From NCBI RefSeq assembly GCF_018130465.1, contig NZ_JAFCKJ010000007.1, positions 62,001-126,000 of the forward strand: a DNA stretch of 64,000 nt, read 5' to 3'. This stretch comes from Bradyrhizobium canariense (GTDB lineage Bacteria > Pseudomonadota > Alphaproteobacteria > Rhizobiales > Xanthobacteraceae). The position numbers were made by a program, and so were the translations under genes. The first letter of the stretch is position 1. Each line of letters opens with the position of its first letter. The notes under the pieces were generated by a model. The model was not told the origin of the DNA. It made no database searches and saw only the letters and a program-made list of their open reading frames with translations. Below are positions 1 through 7,973 of this stretch, piece by piece.

Positions 1-708
1 GAGGCCGAGATCTCTGCGCGGCATTTGAGTTTCGTCGAGACCGGCCGCGCCGCTCCCTCGCGCGACATGGTGCTCAGGCTCGCCGAGCGCCTCGACGTGC
101 CCTTGCGCGAACGCAACGTGCTGCTGGTCTCAGCCGGGTATGCCCCCGCCTTTCCGCAGCGCCCGCTGGAGGATCCCGCCTTGAAACCAGCCCGCCAGGC
201 GATCGACCTTGTCCTCAAGGCGCATGAGCCCAATCCGGCGTTGGCCTATGACAGGCACTGGAATCTGGTCTCCGCCAACCGCATGCTGGCGCCACTGCTC
301 GCCGGCATTCCGCAGCGGCTGCTCGGCCAGCCCCTCAACGTGCTGCGGCTTGCCTTCCATCCCGAGGCGCTGGCGCCGCGCACGGTCAATCTCGCGGAAT
401 GGTGCGGGCATCTTCTGGAGCGGCTGCACCGGCAATGCGAGGCCACCGCCGATCCTGAGCTGATCAAGCTCTACAACGACCTGAAGAGCTATCCGATCCC
501 GGCGCGCGCGGCACCACTGTCGAGCGACAATGTCGCGATCCCCTTCAAGCTGCGCCACGACGGGGAGATACTAAGTTTCTTCTCCACCACCATGGTGTTC
601 GGTACGCCCGTCGACATCACCCTGTCGGAGCTGGCGCTGGAGACCTTCTTTCCGGCCGACGAGCGCACTGCCGAGCGGCTCCGACAAATGGCAGCAGCCA
701 TGAGCTAG
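1..708 (+). CDS. XRE-family regulator with MmyB-like ligand-binding domain (5' partial)
   Basis: The reading frame is open from base 1, so the true start and most of the N-terminal helix-turn-helix lie outside the window; the first ATG-like codon at 25 is not the start. The visible N-terminus (EISARHLSFVETGRAAPSR) is the recognition-helix end of a Cro/CI-type HTH. It is followed by about 170 residues typical of the MmyB-like ligand-binding domain (ALAYDRHWNLVSANRML, then NLAEW, ending with LALETFFPADERT). Such proteins are predicted cytoplasmic repressors; the ligand is unknown. The next gene starts 69 bases downstream in the same direction, so it may be a target or operon partner (inference). 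Confidence 0.85.
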   Translation, partial: EAEISARHLSFVETGRAAPSRDMVLRLAERLDVPLRERNVLLVSAGYAPAFPQRPLEDPALKPARQAIDLVLKAHEPNPALAYDRHWNLVSANRMLAPLLAGIPQRLLGQPLNVLRLAFHPEALAPRTVNLAEWCGHLLERLHRQCEATADPELIKLYNDLKSYPIPARAAPLSSDNVAIPFKLRHDGEILSFFSTTMVFGTPVDITLSELALETFFPADERTAERLRQMAAAMS

Positions 709-777
709 CGGCCTTGCCTCGGAACGGGTTCGGCTTATCTTTGGGCAAACCTGTACCGCTCGAAGGAGGCGCCTGAC

Positions 778-1443
778 ATGAGCACGCTGAAACCGCTCCA
801 GATTGACGTCGTCTCCGACGTGGTGTGCCCTTGGTGCTATATCGGCAAGCACCGGATCGAGAGCGCGCTGGCGCTGGTGCCCGACGTTCCGGTCAAGCTC
901 AATTTCCGTCCCTTCTTCCTCAATCCCTGGGTGCCGTCCGAGGGCATCAGCCGGGAGGACTATCTCACCAAGAAGTTCGGCTCGGTCGAGGCCTATAAGG
1001 GCATTGCGGGGCGCGTCGTTGCGGCCGCGAGCGAAGAGGGGCTCGTCTACCGGCCTGAGCTGGTCGCGCGTCAGCCCAACACCACCGACTGCCACCGCCT
1101 GATCCTGTGGGCCGAGGCGATCGGCAAGGCGCCCGAGATGAAGCAGCGCCTGATGGAGCTCTACTTCCGCGACGGCGGCGACCTCACCGATTTGAACGTG
1201 CTTGTGCAGGCGGCTGCCGACGTCGGCCTCGATGCCGACGACGTGCGCAAGCGCCTCGCTACCGACGAGGACGTCGCGCGCGTATCCGCGGACGCACAGG
1301 AAGCCGCCGAGAAGGGCATCTCCGGCGTGCCGACCTACGTGTTCGCGCAGAAATACGCCGTCTCAGGCGCACAGGATCCCAACATGCTCGCGCGCGCCAT
1401 CCGCGAGGTCTCGGCGGAGATCAACGCCCAGGCGGCGGAGTAG
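778..1443 (+). CDS. DsbA-family / FrnE-like thiol oxidoreductase
   Basis: A 221-residue thioredoxin-fold protein with a CPWC active site at residues 17-20 and the insertion typical of FrnE/2-hydroxychromene-2-carboxylate isomerase-like DsbA proteins. A GISGVPTY segment near residue 180 carries the cis-proline loop. There is no signal peptide, so it is likely cytoplasmic, where FrnE relatives act in dithiol-disulfide exchange and oxidative-stress tolerance. The start is supported by a strong ribosome-binding site (AAGGAGG) 7 bases upstream. It ends 8 bases before the convergent acyltransferase gene. Length and motif fit the family; substrate unknown. Confidence 0.9.
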   Translation: MSTLKPLQIDVVSDVVCPWCYIGKHRIESALALVPDVPVKLNFRPFFLNPWVPSEGISREDYLTKKFGSVEAYKGIAGRVVAAASEEGLVYRPELVARQPNTTDCHRLILWAEAIGKAPEMKQRLMELYFRDGGDLTDLNVLVQAAADVGLDADDVRKRLATDEDVARVSADAQEAAEKGISGVPTYVFAQKYAVSGAQDPNMLARAIREVSAEINAQAAE

Positions 1444-1451
1444 GAGCTGTC

Positions 1452-2615
1452 CTATTTACGAAGCAGGCGAACTGCGCGGCGCGCCGCCGCGTAGGCGATG
1501 CCGTGCGCCGCAAGCGCTGCGTGAACGAGCGCCACGATGGGGTCATTCCGCCGCAACGGAATCAGCACGTCCCCGATTGCGAAGCGCCCGCGCCAGATCG
1601 GATTGATCATGGGGTGATCGGGGCTCGCCGTGGAATCCGCGCTGGCGATGGCGGGATCGGCGCAGAGGCGGCGGGTGAGCTCGAGCGTGAGCTGCACGCC
1701 CGGTGAATATCGTGCAAAGCGCTCGTCGATGCCGAGCTTGAAGAAGAAGGCGCGGTCCTGATGGCGCAGCACGATGCCGGCTGCCACCGGCGTCGCGCCG
1801 GCGCGAAGGGTGATGATCTCGCATTGCGCGGTTTCTGCCAGCGCAGGAACCGCGCGGCGGATGAAGGTTGCATCGCCGGCATGCTGGACCAGCGCGGTGC
1901 CGCGCTTGCCCTTCCAGCCACTGGCTTCGAGCTGCAAGAATGTTTCGAGCGCCGGCCTGATCTCGTCCGGGCTGCGCGCCACGTCGAACGCGACGGCGCC
2001 GTGTTCTTCGAGACGATGGCGCTGGCGGCGCAGCTCCTTGAGCTTCTTGGTACCGAGCGCGTCGCGTAGCAGCGTCTCACTGTCCTGCGTCGCGTCCAGG
2101 CTGGCGCGGATGTAGGAGCTCAGGAGGCGCGGCTTCAGCCCGTCGCGATTTAGAACCTGATTGAGGGCGGTCATTGCCGCCCCGTCGAGCGCGACGTCGT
2201 TCAGCACGAGCGCATGCGCTCCGGCCGCGCGGGCTTGCTGCAACAGGCGCGTCGCTGCCTCGATCGGGGCCTCGCGGTCGATCAGCGGGCTGCACAGCGT
2301 GCCGTAGGGATGCGCGCTCACCAGCGCGGGCAGGGGGATTTTCCATGCGCGCCAGAGTGAGATCACCGGCATCAGCCCGATTAGCCGCGATCCATCGCAG
2401 GCGGGAAGCGCCGAGGCATCCGTGCGGCTGCGCGCGGTTGCACTGACGGCGAGCTCCCAGCCCGGCAGGTAATATCCGTTCGGCTCGATCGCGCGCTGCG
2501 CGAGTGCGCGCCATTGGCCGGGTTCGATCGCCGTGAGCGGGACGCGCGCGCGCGACGCCGCGGCATGCTTTGCCGATGCCGGATTGACCGCAGCCTGGTG
2601 CGCGATATCGACCAC
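1452..2615 (-). CDS. GNAT-family (BioF2/CelD-like) N-acetyltransferase
   Basis: A 387-residue protein of the CelD/BcsL-like acetyltransferase group (BioF2-type GNAT fold). The core around residues 180-330 has the family look: the KKLKELRRQRHRLEEHG helix, an LQLEASGWKGKRGTAL motif, and a strand-loop with AAGIVLRHQDRAFFFKLGID. Characterised relatives act in polysaccharide or peptidoglycan-precursor modification; the substrate here cannot be read. The preceding ccoG-bigR genes lie on the same strand about 140 bases upstream, so it may be a separate unit. Start chosen at the first ATG; no strong ribosome-binding site is visible. Confidence 0.8.
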   Translation of the reverse strand: MVDIAHQAAVNPASAKHAAASRARVPLTAIEPGQWRALAQRAIEPNGYYLPGWELAVSATARSRTDASALPACDGSRLIGLMPVISLWRAWKIPLPALVSAHPYGTLCSPLIDREAPIEAATRLLQQARAAGAHALVLNDVALDGAAMTALNQVLNRDGLKPRLLSSYIRASLDATQDSETLLRDALGTKKLKELRRQRHRLEEHGAVAFDVARSPDEIRPALETFLQLEASGWKGKRGTALVQHAGDATFIRRAVPALAETAQCEIITLRAGATPVAAGIVLRHQDRAFFFKLGIDERFARYSPGVQLTLELTRRLCADPAIASADSTASPDHPMINPIWRGRFAIGDVLIPLRRNDPIVALVHAALAAHGIAYAAARRAVRLLRK

Positions 2616-2757
2616 GTCCCGTCGTCCCCGTTCAGGAGGCCATGCTTAGCGCAAAGATTGGAAAATACCGTTGGGACGCCGCTTCAATTCGAGTGGTAAT
2701 ATTAATGTCTCGTTGAGCATCCGGCGGCAAGCCGCCGGATGCCGCGGGAGACGGTGC

Positions 2758-4197
2758 CTACCGGTCACCCAGCACGAAATGGTCGCGGGCGCTTGCACGA
2801 CCGCCGCCGGCGGTGTCGGTGATCCCGATGTCGATGTCGCGCGAGGTCTGCGGCAGCTGCGCCGGGCCGACCAGCACCGAAAGTCGGACCTCGCGGGTCT
2901 GATCCTGTCCGACCTCAACGACGGGCTTGCCGTCAGCTCCGGCCTCGATGCCGGCGACGCGAATTGTCGCGCCCGGCAGGCCGGAGATTTCGAGCGCAAA
3001 CGACCGCTGCGCGCCCTTGTTGAGGATGCGCACGGTGTAGTCGTTGCGGACGCCGCCATCGGCGAGCTGAACGAAGAGCGGGTTGCGCTCGTGCAGCACG
3101 TTGACGTCCATCGTCGCGCGCGTGGCGAGCGCGTAGAGCATGATGCCGCCGACGATGGCAATGGCCGCGGTATAGATCAGGGTGCGCGCGCGGATGATGC
3201 GGTAAATCGGCGCCTTGCCCTCGCTGCGGCGCTGCATGTTGATGTCGGTATCGTAGCCGATCAGGCCGGCGGGCCGGCCGATCTCGCGCATGACGTTGTC
3301 GCAGGCGTCGATGCACAGGCCGCATTGGATGCAGCCGAGCTGGATGCCGTGGCGGATGTCGACGCCGGTCGGGCAGACATTGATGCACTGGTGGCAGTCG
3401 ATGCAGTCGCCCGCGATATCGCCATGGGTGCGGGCGACTTGCGCCTTCTTCACCGACATGCGTGGCTCGCCGCGGTCGTGGCGATACGTGACGTTGAGCG
3501 CCCATTCGTCGGTCAGCGCCGCCTGGATGCGCGGCCAGGGACACATGTAGATGCACATCTGCTCGCGGGCGTGACCTGCAAAAACGTAGGTCGTTGCGGT
3601 CAGGATGCCGATCCAGAGATAGGCGACGAAGGGAGCCTGGAAGGTGGCGAGCTCCTGCACCAGCGTCGGCGCGTCCGCGAAATAGAGCACCCAGGCGCCG
3701 CCGGTCCACCAGGCGATCATGATCCAGAGAAAGTGCTTGGTTGCGACCCTCCGGACGTGAGCAAAAGTCCAGTAGCGATTGTCGCCCAGCATGCGCTCGC
3801 GCCGGTCGCCCTCGACCCAGCGTTCCACTGCATAGAACAAATCGGTCCATAACGTCTGTGGGCACATGTAGCCGCACCAGATGCGACCGGCCACCGCGTT
3901 CATCAGGAACAGTGCCATGGCGGCAATGATGAGCAGGCCCGTGAAGTAATAGACCTCCTGCGGCCACAGTTCGATGAAGAAGAAATAGAAGCGGCGATGC
4001 GGCAAGTCGACCAGGACAGCCTGGTTCGGCAGGCCGGGTCCGCGGTTCCAGCGAATGAAGGGCAGCAGATAGTAGGTCCCGAGCGTGATGCAGAGGATCG
4101 CCCATTTGATGCGGCGGAACGGCCCGTGGACCGATTGCGGGTAGACCTTCTTCCGCTTCTCGTAGAGCGGTCCCTCGATGATGGTGTCGTCGGTCAT
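2758..4197 (-). CDS. ccoG: Cytochrome c oxidase accessory protein CcoG (FixG/RdxA family)
   Basis: A 479-residue membrane iron-sulfur protein. In characterised bacteria CcoG/FixG/RdxA reduces copper during assembly of the cbb3 oxidase. Visible features are N-terminal transmembrane segments, a GYMCPQTLW motif, a second CPWPRIQ motif and two 4Fe-4S ferredoxin clusters (CIDCHQCINVCP and CIQCGLCIDACD), followed by a periplasmic Ig-like C-terminal domain (FixG_C). The start at MTDDTIIEG is preceded by a good GAGGAG site; the longer frame upstream runs into bigR and is rejected. It lies 34 bases after bigR on the same strand, so probably shares its promoter. No ccoNOQP genes are in the window. Confidence 0.95.
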   Translation of the reverse strand: MTDDTIIEGPLYEKRKKVYPQSVHGPFRRIKWAILCITLGTYYLLPFIRWNRGPGLPNQAVLVDLPHRRFYFFFIELWPQEVYYFTGLLIIAAMALFLMNAVAGRIWCGYMCPQTLWTDLFYAVERWVEGDRRERMLGDNRYWTFAHVRRVATKHFLWIMIAWWTGGAWVLYFADAPTLVQELATFQAPFVAYLWIGILTATTYVFAGHAREQMCIYMCPWPRIQAALTDEWALNVTYRHDRGEPRMSVKKAQVARTHGDIAGDCIDCHQCINVCPTGVDIRHGIQLGCIQCGLCIDACDNVMREIGRPAGLIGYDTDINMQRRSEGKAPIYRIIRARTLIYTAAIAIVGGIMLYALATRATMDVNVLHERNPLFVQLADGGVRNDYTVRILNKGAQRSFALEISGLPGATIRVAGIEAGADGKPVVEVGQDQTREVRLSVLVGPAQLPQTSRDIDIGITDTAGGGRASARDHFVLGDR

Positions 4198-4231
4198 CCT
4201 GCGCTCCTCGCGTCTAGCGCGGGCGAGAGGC

Positions 4232-4552
4232 CTATCCGGGAGTGCAGAAGAGGCGGTACAGCGTCTCCAGCAACGTGCGGACTTCCTGGCTCGCGATGCT
4301 GTAGTATACCGTCTGACCATCCCTTCTGGGTTTGACCAGGCTCAATGCGCGCATCTTGCCGAGATGCTGAGATAGTGCGGCCGACGACAGGCTCACGATG
4401 TCGGCGAGTTCGCCGACCGACTTCTCGCCGTCCAGCATGTTGCAGAGGACCAGCAGCCGCTTCGTATTGCCCATGGCCGTGAGGAGGCGGGAGGCCTCCT
4501 CGGCCTTCTCCTCAAGCGCGACCAACTCTTGATTGCGGAGCTTGCGTTTCAT
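4232..4552 (-). CDS. bigR: BigR/SqrR-type ArsR-family repressor (predicted persulfide sensor)
   Basis: A 106-residue winged-helix repressor of the ArsR/SmtB superfamily. The recognition helix region (SLSSAALSQHLGKMRAL) and wing (RRDGQTVYYSI) are clear. There are only two cysteines, C37 in the LVLCNML helix and C103 near the C-terminus, 66 residues apart. That matches the disulfide/tetrasulfide-forming pair of BigR (C42/C108) and SqrR (C41/C107), which sense sulfide-derived persulfides. It diverges from two YeeE/YedE sulfur transporter genes, the classic BigR-type target, across an AT-rich palindrome. The start at MKRKLRNQ is preferred; the longer frame would cross the operator. Gene symbol is by family resemblance. 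Confidence 0.85.
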   Translation of the reverse strand: MKRKLRNQELVALEEKAEEASRLLTAMGNTKRLLVLCNMLDGEKSVGELADIVSLSSAALSQHLGKMRALSLVKPRRDGQTVYYSIASQEVRTLLETLYRLFCTPG

Positions 4553-4570
4553 GGTCGATCTATATATTAG

Positions 4571-4584
4571 TATATTCGAAAATA
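4571..4584. promoter_or_regulatory. Candidate BigR operator
   Basis: An AT-rich inverted repeat, TATATTCGAAAATA, with a perfect TTCGAA core and one mismatch per arm. It sits 19 bases from the bigR start and 64 bases before the first YeeE gene. The surrounding stretch 4558-4610 is strikingly AT-rich for this genome, as expected of an ArsR-family operator overlapping divergent promoters. Binding is inferred from position and symmetry only. Confidence 0.6.
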
Positions 4585-4647
4585 CGAAAGAACTAAAATA
4601 ACGGTATTCGGTGCCCGCGCCGGGCGTGCTCTCGATCCGGAGGTCGC

Positions 4648-5076
4648 ATGGTCTCGACATCATTTACGCCGATCGCCTCCCTTGTTGGCGGCGCGCTGAT
4701 CGGCTTGGCTGCCGTTCTGCTGATGTGGGCGACGGGGCGGATCGCCGGCGTCAGCGGCATCGCGGCGGGGCTGTTTCCCCCTTACGAGGACCGCCAATTT
4801 CCTGGCCGGGTTGCCTTCGTCGCAGGTCTCGTCGCCGCGCCATTGCTGGTGCGGTTCGTCACCGGAAGCCTGCCGGCGCAGACGATCGAGGCGAGCCCGG
4901 CCATTTTGATTGTCGGCGGCTTGCTCACGGGTTTCGGTTCGGTCTGGGGCAGTGGCTGCACCTCCGGCCACGGCGTCTGCGGCCTGTCGCGGCTCTCGGC
5001 GCGCTCGCTGGTCGCGACCATCACCTTCATGGCGGCCGGCATGGCGACGGTCCTCGTGATGCGGCACTGGAACTGA
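4648..5076 (+). CDS. YeeE/YedE-family sulfur transport protein, first half (PmpA-like)
   Basis: A 142-residue integral membrane protein with about four hydrophobic helices and the family signature GSGCTSGHGVCGLSR around residues 105-120, whose conserved cysteines carry sulfur in the YeeE (thiosulfate) transporters. The start has an excellent GGAGG site 4 bases upstream. The stop overlaps the next ATG by one base, so the two halves are translationally coupled. It lies directly across the palindromic operator from bigR. Likely role: movement of thiosulfate or another sulfur species across the inner membrane in response to persulfide stress (inference from family and context). Confidence 0.88.
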   Translation: MVSTSFTPIASLVGGALIGLAAVLLMWATGRIAGVSGIAAGLFPPYEDRQFPGRVAFVAGLVAAPLLVRFVTGSLPAQTIEASPAILIVGGLLTGFGSVWGSGCTSGHGVCGLSRLSARSLVATITFMAAGMATVLVMRHWN

Positions 5077-5549
5077 TGGCGATGGCTATACCGTTTCAAT
5101 TCCTGATCGGCCTGATCTTCGGCCTCGGCCTGATCGTCTCGGGCATGTCGAATCCGGCGAAGGTCCTGAACTTCCTCGACGTCGGCGGTATTCCGGCGGG
5201 GACGTGGGATGCGAGCCTTGCCTTCGTGATGGCTGGCGCGGTGGCCGTGACTTTCACCGGCTTCAAACGCGTCCTGAAACTCGCGCGTCCCTACTTCGCC
5301 GAACGATTTTATCTTCCGACGCGAAGCGACATCGATCCCAGGATCATCGCAGGTCCCGCGATCTTCGGTGTGGGTTGGGGACTGGCGGGCTTCTGTCCGG
5401 GGCCGGCGCTGACCGCGCTCGGATTTGGCTCCGTGTCCGCCGTCATTTTCGTCGCTTCGATGAGCGCCGGCATGGTGCTCGCCCGCTTCATCGCTCACCT
5501 GCCGTCGTTGACGCGCTTCGTCACGCCGGCCGACCCGCTCGACACCTAG
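5076..5549 (+). CDS. YeeE/YedE-family sulfur transport protein, second half (DUF6691/PmpB-like)
   Basis: A 157-residue membrane protein starting MAMAIPFQF, with hydrophobic segments near residues 5-25, 45-65, 95-120 and 125-145. It carries a GWGLAGFCPGPAL motif with the single conserved cysteine of this half of the family. Its ATG overlaps the stop codon of the preceding gene, a layout typical of the paired YeeE-like proteins that together make one transporter. It is followed 21 bases later by the AhpD-like gene, so the three form one operon facing bigR. Substrate is inferred, not shown. Confidence 0.88.
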   Translation: MAMAIPFQFLIGLIFGLGLIVSGMSNPAKVLNFLDVGGIPAGTWDASLAFVMAGAVAVTFTGFKRVLKLARPYFAERFYLPTRSDIDPRIIAGPAIFGVGWGLAGFCPGPALTALGFGSVSAVIFVASMSAGMVLARFIAHLPSLTRFVTPADPLDT

Positions 5550-5570
5550 AGTAAACGCAGAGAGTAAGTC

Positions 5571-5927
5571 ATGGACAAGAATTACCCCGAGATCACCCGC
5601 CAAATCTCCGCCAACATGCGCAAGCTGCGTAGCGACATTCCCGACACCATGAAGGGATTTGCCGCGCTTGCCCAGGCCGCCACGCGCGACGGCGCGCTGG
5701 ACAAGAAGACCAAGGAAATGATTGCGCTCGCGCTCGGTGTTGCCGCGCATTGCGACGGCTGCATCGGCTTCCATACCGAAGCCCTGGTCAAGCTCGGTGC
5801 AACGCGCGAGGAGGTCGAGGAGACACTCGGTATGGCCGTCTACATGGGCGGCGGACCGTCGCTGATGTATGCCGCGGATGCAATCGCGGCCTACGAGCAA
5901 TTCCAGCAGCAGACAGTCGCCGCCTGA
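5571..5927 (+). CDS. Carboxymuconolactone decarboxylase-family (AhpD-like) protein
   Basis: A 118-residue alpha-helical protein carrying the exact AhpD-type active-site pattern E-x11-C-x2-C-x3-H: E49, C61, C64 and H68 (sequence AAHCDGCIGFH). AhpD-like proteins use this dithiol for peroxidase or disulfide reductase chemistry. It is the third gene of the unit driven from the bigR-side promoter, at the place where a persulfide dioxygenase/beta-lactamase-like hydrolase is found in characterised BigR operons. A thiol-based role in sulfane-sulfur or peroxide detoxification is plausible but inferred. The start follows a purine-rich GAGAGTAAGTC site. Confidence 0.9.
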   Translation: MDKNYPEITRQISANMRKLRSDIPDTMKGFAALAQAATRDGALDKKTKEMIALALGVAAHCDGCIGFHTEALVKLGATREEVEETLGMAVYMGGGPSLMYAADAIAAYEQFQQQTVAA

Positions 5928-5945
5928 CGTCTGTGATGCGATCAT

Positions 5946-5986
5946 ACAGGCGGGACCGGGCGAGTTGCCTCGTCCGGTCCGCCTGT
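5946..5986 (+). terminator. Hairpin after the YeeE/AhpD-like operon
   Basis: A long GC-rich inverted repeat (ACAGGCGG... pairing with ...CCGCCTGT, loop TTGC) begins 18 bases after the AhpD-like stop and lies between convergent genes. No clear T-run follows, so it may act as a bidirectional or Rho-assisted terminator. Confidence 0.5.
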
Positions 5987-6012
5987 CATGTCATCATTGA
6001 CTACCAGATTGA

Positions 6013-6342
6013 CTACCAGCGGTCCCCGCCGACACCGACGCCAACGCTGACGCCGGGTGCGCGGATGCCGACGCCGCCACGCGGACCATCGTCCCAGTCG
6101 CGATGGCTGCGGCGCTCATAGTAGTGGTCGCGCGGCATGGTCGCGTAGGAGTCGCGCACGATCACGCGCGAGCCGCCGCGGGTGCGATAGCAATTGCCGG
6201 AATCGTCGCAGACCAGCCGCACTTCCTGGACGAGATCGGGGCTGGTGTATTCGCTGGTCGTGTAGATGTCGGCGGCCTTCGCGCCGCTCACCGCGGCCAA
6301 GGCTCCGACGCCCGCCAGCAATGCAATCGTGAACGTCCTCAT
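6013..6342 (-). CDS. Small secreted protein, unknown function
   Basis: About 109 residues. It begins with a clear Sec signal peptide (MRTFTIALLAGVGALAAVSGAKA, cleavage near residue 23). The mature part is short and polar with two cysteines (VCDDSGNCYRTRGG) likely to form a disulfide in the periplasm, a histidine/arginine/aspartate-rich stretch, and a glycine/valine-rich tail ending GVGVGGDRW. A GAGGAGG site lies upstream of two consecutive ATGs (6345 and 6342); the second has the better spacing. I do not recognise a named family. The C-terminal low-complexity tail suggests a surface-exposed or disordered end. Confidence 0.75.
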   Translation of the reverse strand: MRTFTIALLAGVGALAAVSGAKAADIYTTSEYTSPDLVQEVRLVCDDSGNCYRTRGGSRVIVRDSYATMPRDHYYERRSHRDWDDGPRGGVGIRAPGVSVGVGVGGDRW

Positions 6343-6455
6343 CATGTCCTCCTCGAAACTGCCCTCGGCGGTAACAAGAAAGGGAGGCGGTGATCGTTCC
6401 GGCAGAATTACAGGTTTTTCCCGGAACCGGATCGCGTGTCCGGCGTGATTGGTTC

Positions 6456-6860
6456 CTAGATCGGCTCGTAGCTTTCTGACCCGCAGATGTCGTCGGCTTC
6501 GGCGCGGCGGCGATCGACCACCTTTCCGCCTGATATGGTCACGATGTAGGTCTGTGGGCCGAGCGACGAGCCGGTCGCCGAGGTGAGCTGGGCGCGGACG
6601 CAAGCTGTCCAGCCCGGTCCCCGCACCTCGCGATGGGGTGTGGCGACATGCACCTCGCGCGGATAGGACGTGCTGAGGAAGACGAATTCGATCTGCTCGC
6701 GCACGACGCGTTTGACGTCTGGGGGCGATTCGGGCGGCGGCTGCTCGGCTTCCTTCATGCGCATGAACTCGGGCACCGGAGCGCGGCTGTCGGCAAAGCC
6801 GCAGGCACCGAGCGCGAGCGCGCCGGCCAGCAGCGCCGCTTGAGCAATAATCCGCAACAT
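6456..6860 (-). CDS. Putative lipoprotein, unknown function
   Basis: A 134-residue protein with a lipoprotein signal peptide (MLRIIAQAALLAGALALGAC), the lipobox LGAC placing the lipidated cysteine at residue 20. The mature domain has a proline/glutamate linker, then a compact region with a second and third cysteine (WTACVRAQL and DDICGSESYEPI) and repeated short beta-strand patterns (QTYIVTISGGKVVDRRRAEADDIC). Expected to be membrane-anchored in the periplasm. The start at 6860 is preferred over 6884 because it places the signal peptide at the N-terminus and has an AGGGGA site upstream. Family not recognised. Confidence 0.75.
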   Translation of the reverse strand: MLRIIAQAALLAGALALGACGFADSRAPVPEFMRMKEAEQPPPESPPDVKRVVREQIEFVFLSTSYPREVHVATPHREVRGPGWTACVRAQLTSATGSSLGPQTYIVTISGGKVVDRRRAEADDICGSESYEPI

Positions 6861-6924
6861 CCGTGAAGGTCCCCTGCGGGCCAACAGATAGGCACGAATG
6901 CGATCCGACGAAGTCCCGGCCGAT

Positions 6925-6988
6925 CAAGATTTGCTGAGGCCAGGATTTCCTGAAGGCAGGATTTCCTGAAGGTAGAATTTCCTGAAGG
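6925..6988. repeat. 16-bp tandem repeat, four copies
   Basis: Three near-identical 16-base units (CAGGATTTCCTGAAGG, 6941-6956; a perfect copy 6957-6972; one with two changes 6973-6988), preceded by a diverged copy at 6925-6940 with 12 of 16 matches. They lie between the divergent lipoprotein and small secreted protein genes, where promoters would be. Confidence 0.8.
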
Positions 6989-7060
6989 CCTGGAACCCGC
7001 CGCATTTGCTATTCCGGGATTGCAGGCTAATTTGTATCCCAGACGAGGGGGATTGCGCCA

Positions 7061-7294
7061 ATGAGGATTTTGGTCATAGCGGCCGCGGTACTGGCGCTGG
7101 CGGTTGCCTCGGCGCAGGCGCAGATGGGCGGCGGCAGGCGTCAGCCTAACGAGGGCGGCCAGAAAGCGGACAACAAGCCCAAGGTCGACGAGAAGGCCTA
7201 CAAGGCCGCACTCGAGCGCATTCCCGAGTCCAAGGAGAAGTACGATCCGTGGAGCGGGGCGCGTCCGCCTGAACCTGCCAAGAAGCCGAAATAG
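7061..7294 (+). CDS. Small secreted protein, paralogue of the one at 9218
   Basis: A 77-residue protein with a Sec signal peptide (MRILVIAAAVLALAVASAQA, cleaved near residue 20) and a short, charged, probably disordered mature part. The mature part carries KAYKAALERIPESKEKYDPW, which matches KAYKETLKKIPDSKASNDPW in the protein encoded at 9218-9529. That makes a clear paralogous pair 2 kb apart, and defines a KAYK-x2-L-x2-IP-x-SK-x3-DPW signature. Function unknown; a periplasmic location is expected. The start is preceded by a purine-rich stretch (GAGGGGG). Confidence 0.8.
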   Translation: MRILVIAAAVLALAVASAQAQMGGGRRQPNEGGQKADNKPKVDEKAYKAALERIPESKEKYDPWSGARPPEPAKKPK

Positions 7295-7551
7295 GCGAGG
7301 CGGGCGTTGACGAACTCCGGCCGGGCCATTTGACCTCTCTCATCACGCGCCTCGTATCGTCACCGTAGCCAGGCATCGGGCAGCCAATGGCAGGCCGATG
7401 GCGAGCACGCCGGCCAGGCGAGGTTTCGTCGTCGTGCTCGACCGCGACACCGGCAAGCCGGTGTGAATCTGCGCTCGAGCCGCCGCAATGAATCAAGGCA
7501 ATCATCATCGTGTTGTGGATGTGATGCGAACGATCGTTCACATCGTGCGCG

Positions 7552-7794
7552 CTACTGTACGAAAGCGAGGCCGATGCGCCTCTCGCTGCGCCAGACTGCG
7601 CGGCATTTCCGCACGAAATTGTCGCGCGCGATCGCGAGCGTGAACGATTGCGGCAATGCGACGGTGGCGTCGAGCTCGATTGCGGCTCCGTTCGCCGACA
7701 TGTTTCGCACCGTGCACGCGATGCCGCTGTTTTCGAAGGTGATCGTTCCACCCTTGAAAACACGGTAACGCTGCGCTGCACGTTTCTCGATCAT
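7552..7794 (-). CDS. PilZ-domain protein
   Basis: An 80-residue single-domain PilZ protein. The N-terminal KRAAQRYRV segment supplies the RxxxR c-di-GMP motif and NMSANGAAIEL supplies the N/DxSxxG motif, both needed for cyclic-di-GMP binding. The short beta-barrel ends RIGLAFVQ. Such small PilZ proteins bind c-di-GMP and modulate motility or surface behaviour through protein partners. The start at MIEKRAAQ is chosen because the family begins there; the upstream extension in frame has no family similarity. It stands alone, divergent from the HdeA-like gene. Confidence 0.85.
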   Translation of the reverse strand: MIEKRAAQRYRVFKGGTITFENSGIACTVRNMSANGAAIELDATVALPQSFTLAIARDNFVRKCRAVWRSERRIGLAFVQ

Positions 7795-7973
7795 CCGCGT
7801 TAATCCATAATGACATTTGTGAAATAGTGCATAGAAATTACGTTGAACTAAACTCAATACTGGCGCTACTTGCACAGCGCTTCAGACTTCGTTTACGACG
7901 TGAAGCGGAGGCAGCTCCGCCGACTTTCCCCCAAGCCTTTCCTTTGTGGCGTTACGCGCCGATGGAGATATTG

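Noticed and set aside
4782-5945. 387-codon minus-strand frame opposite the YeeE and AhpD-like genes
   Set aside because: Shadow of three well-supported plus-strand genes; no recognised protein.
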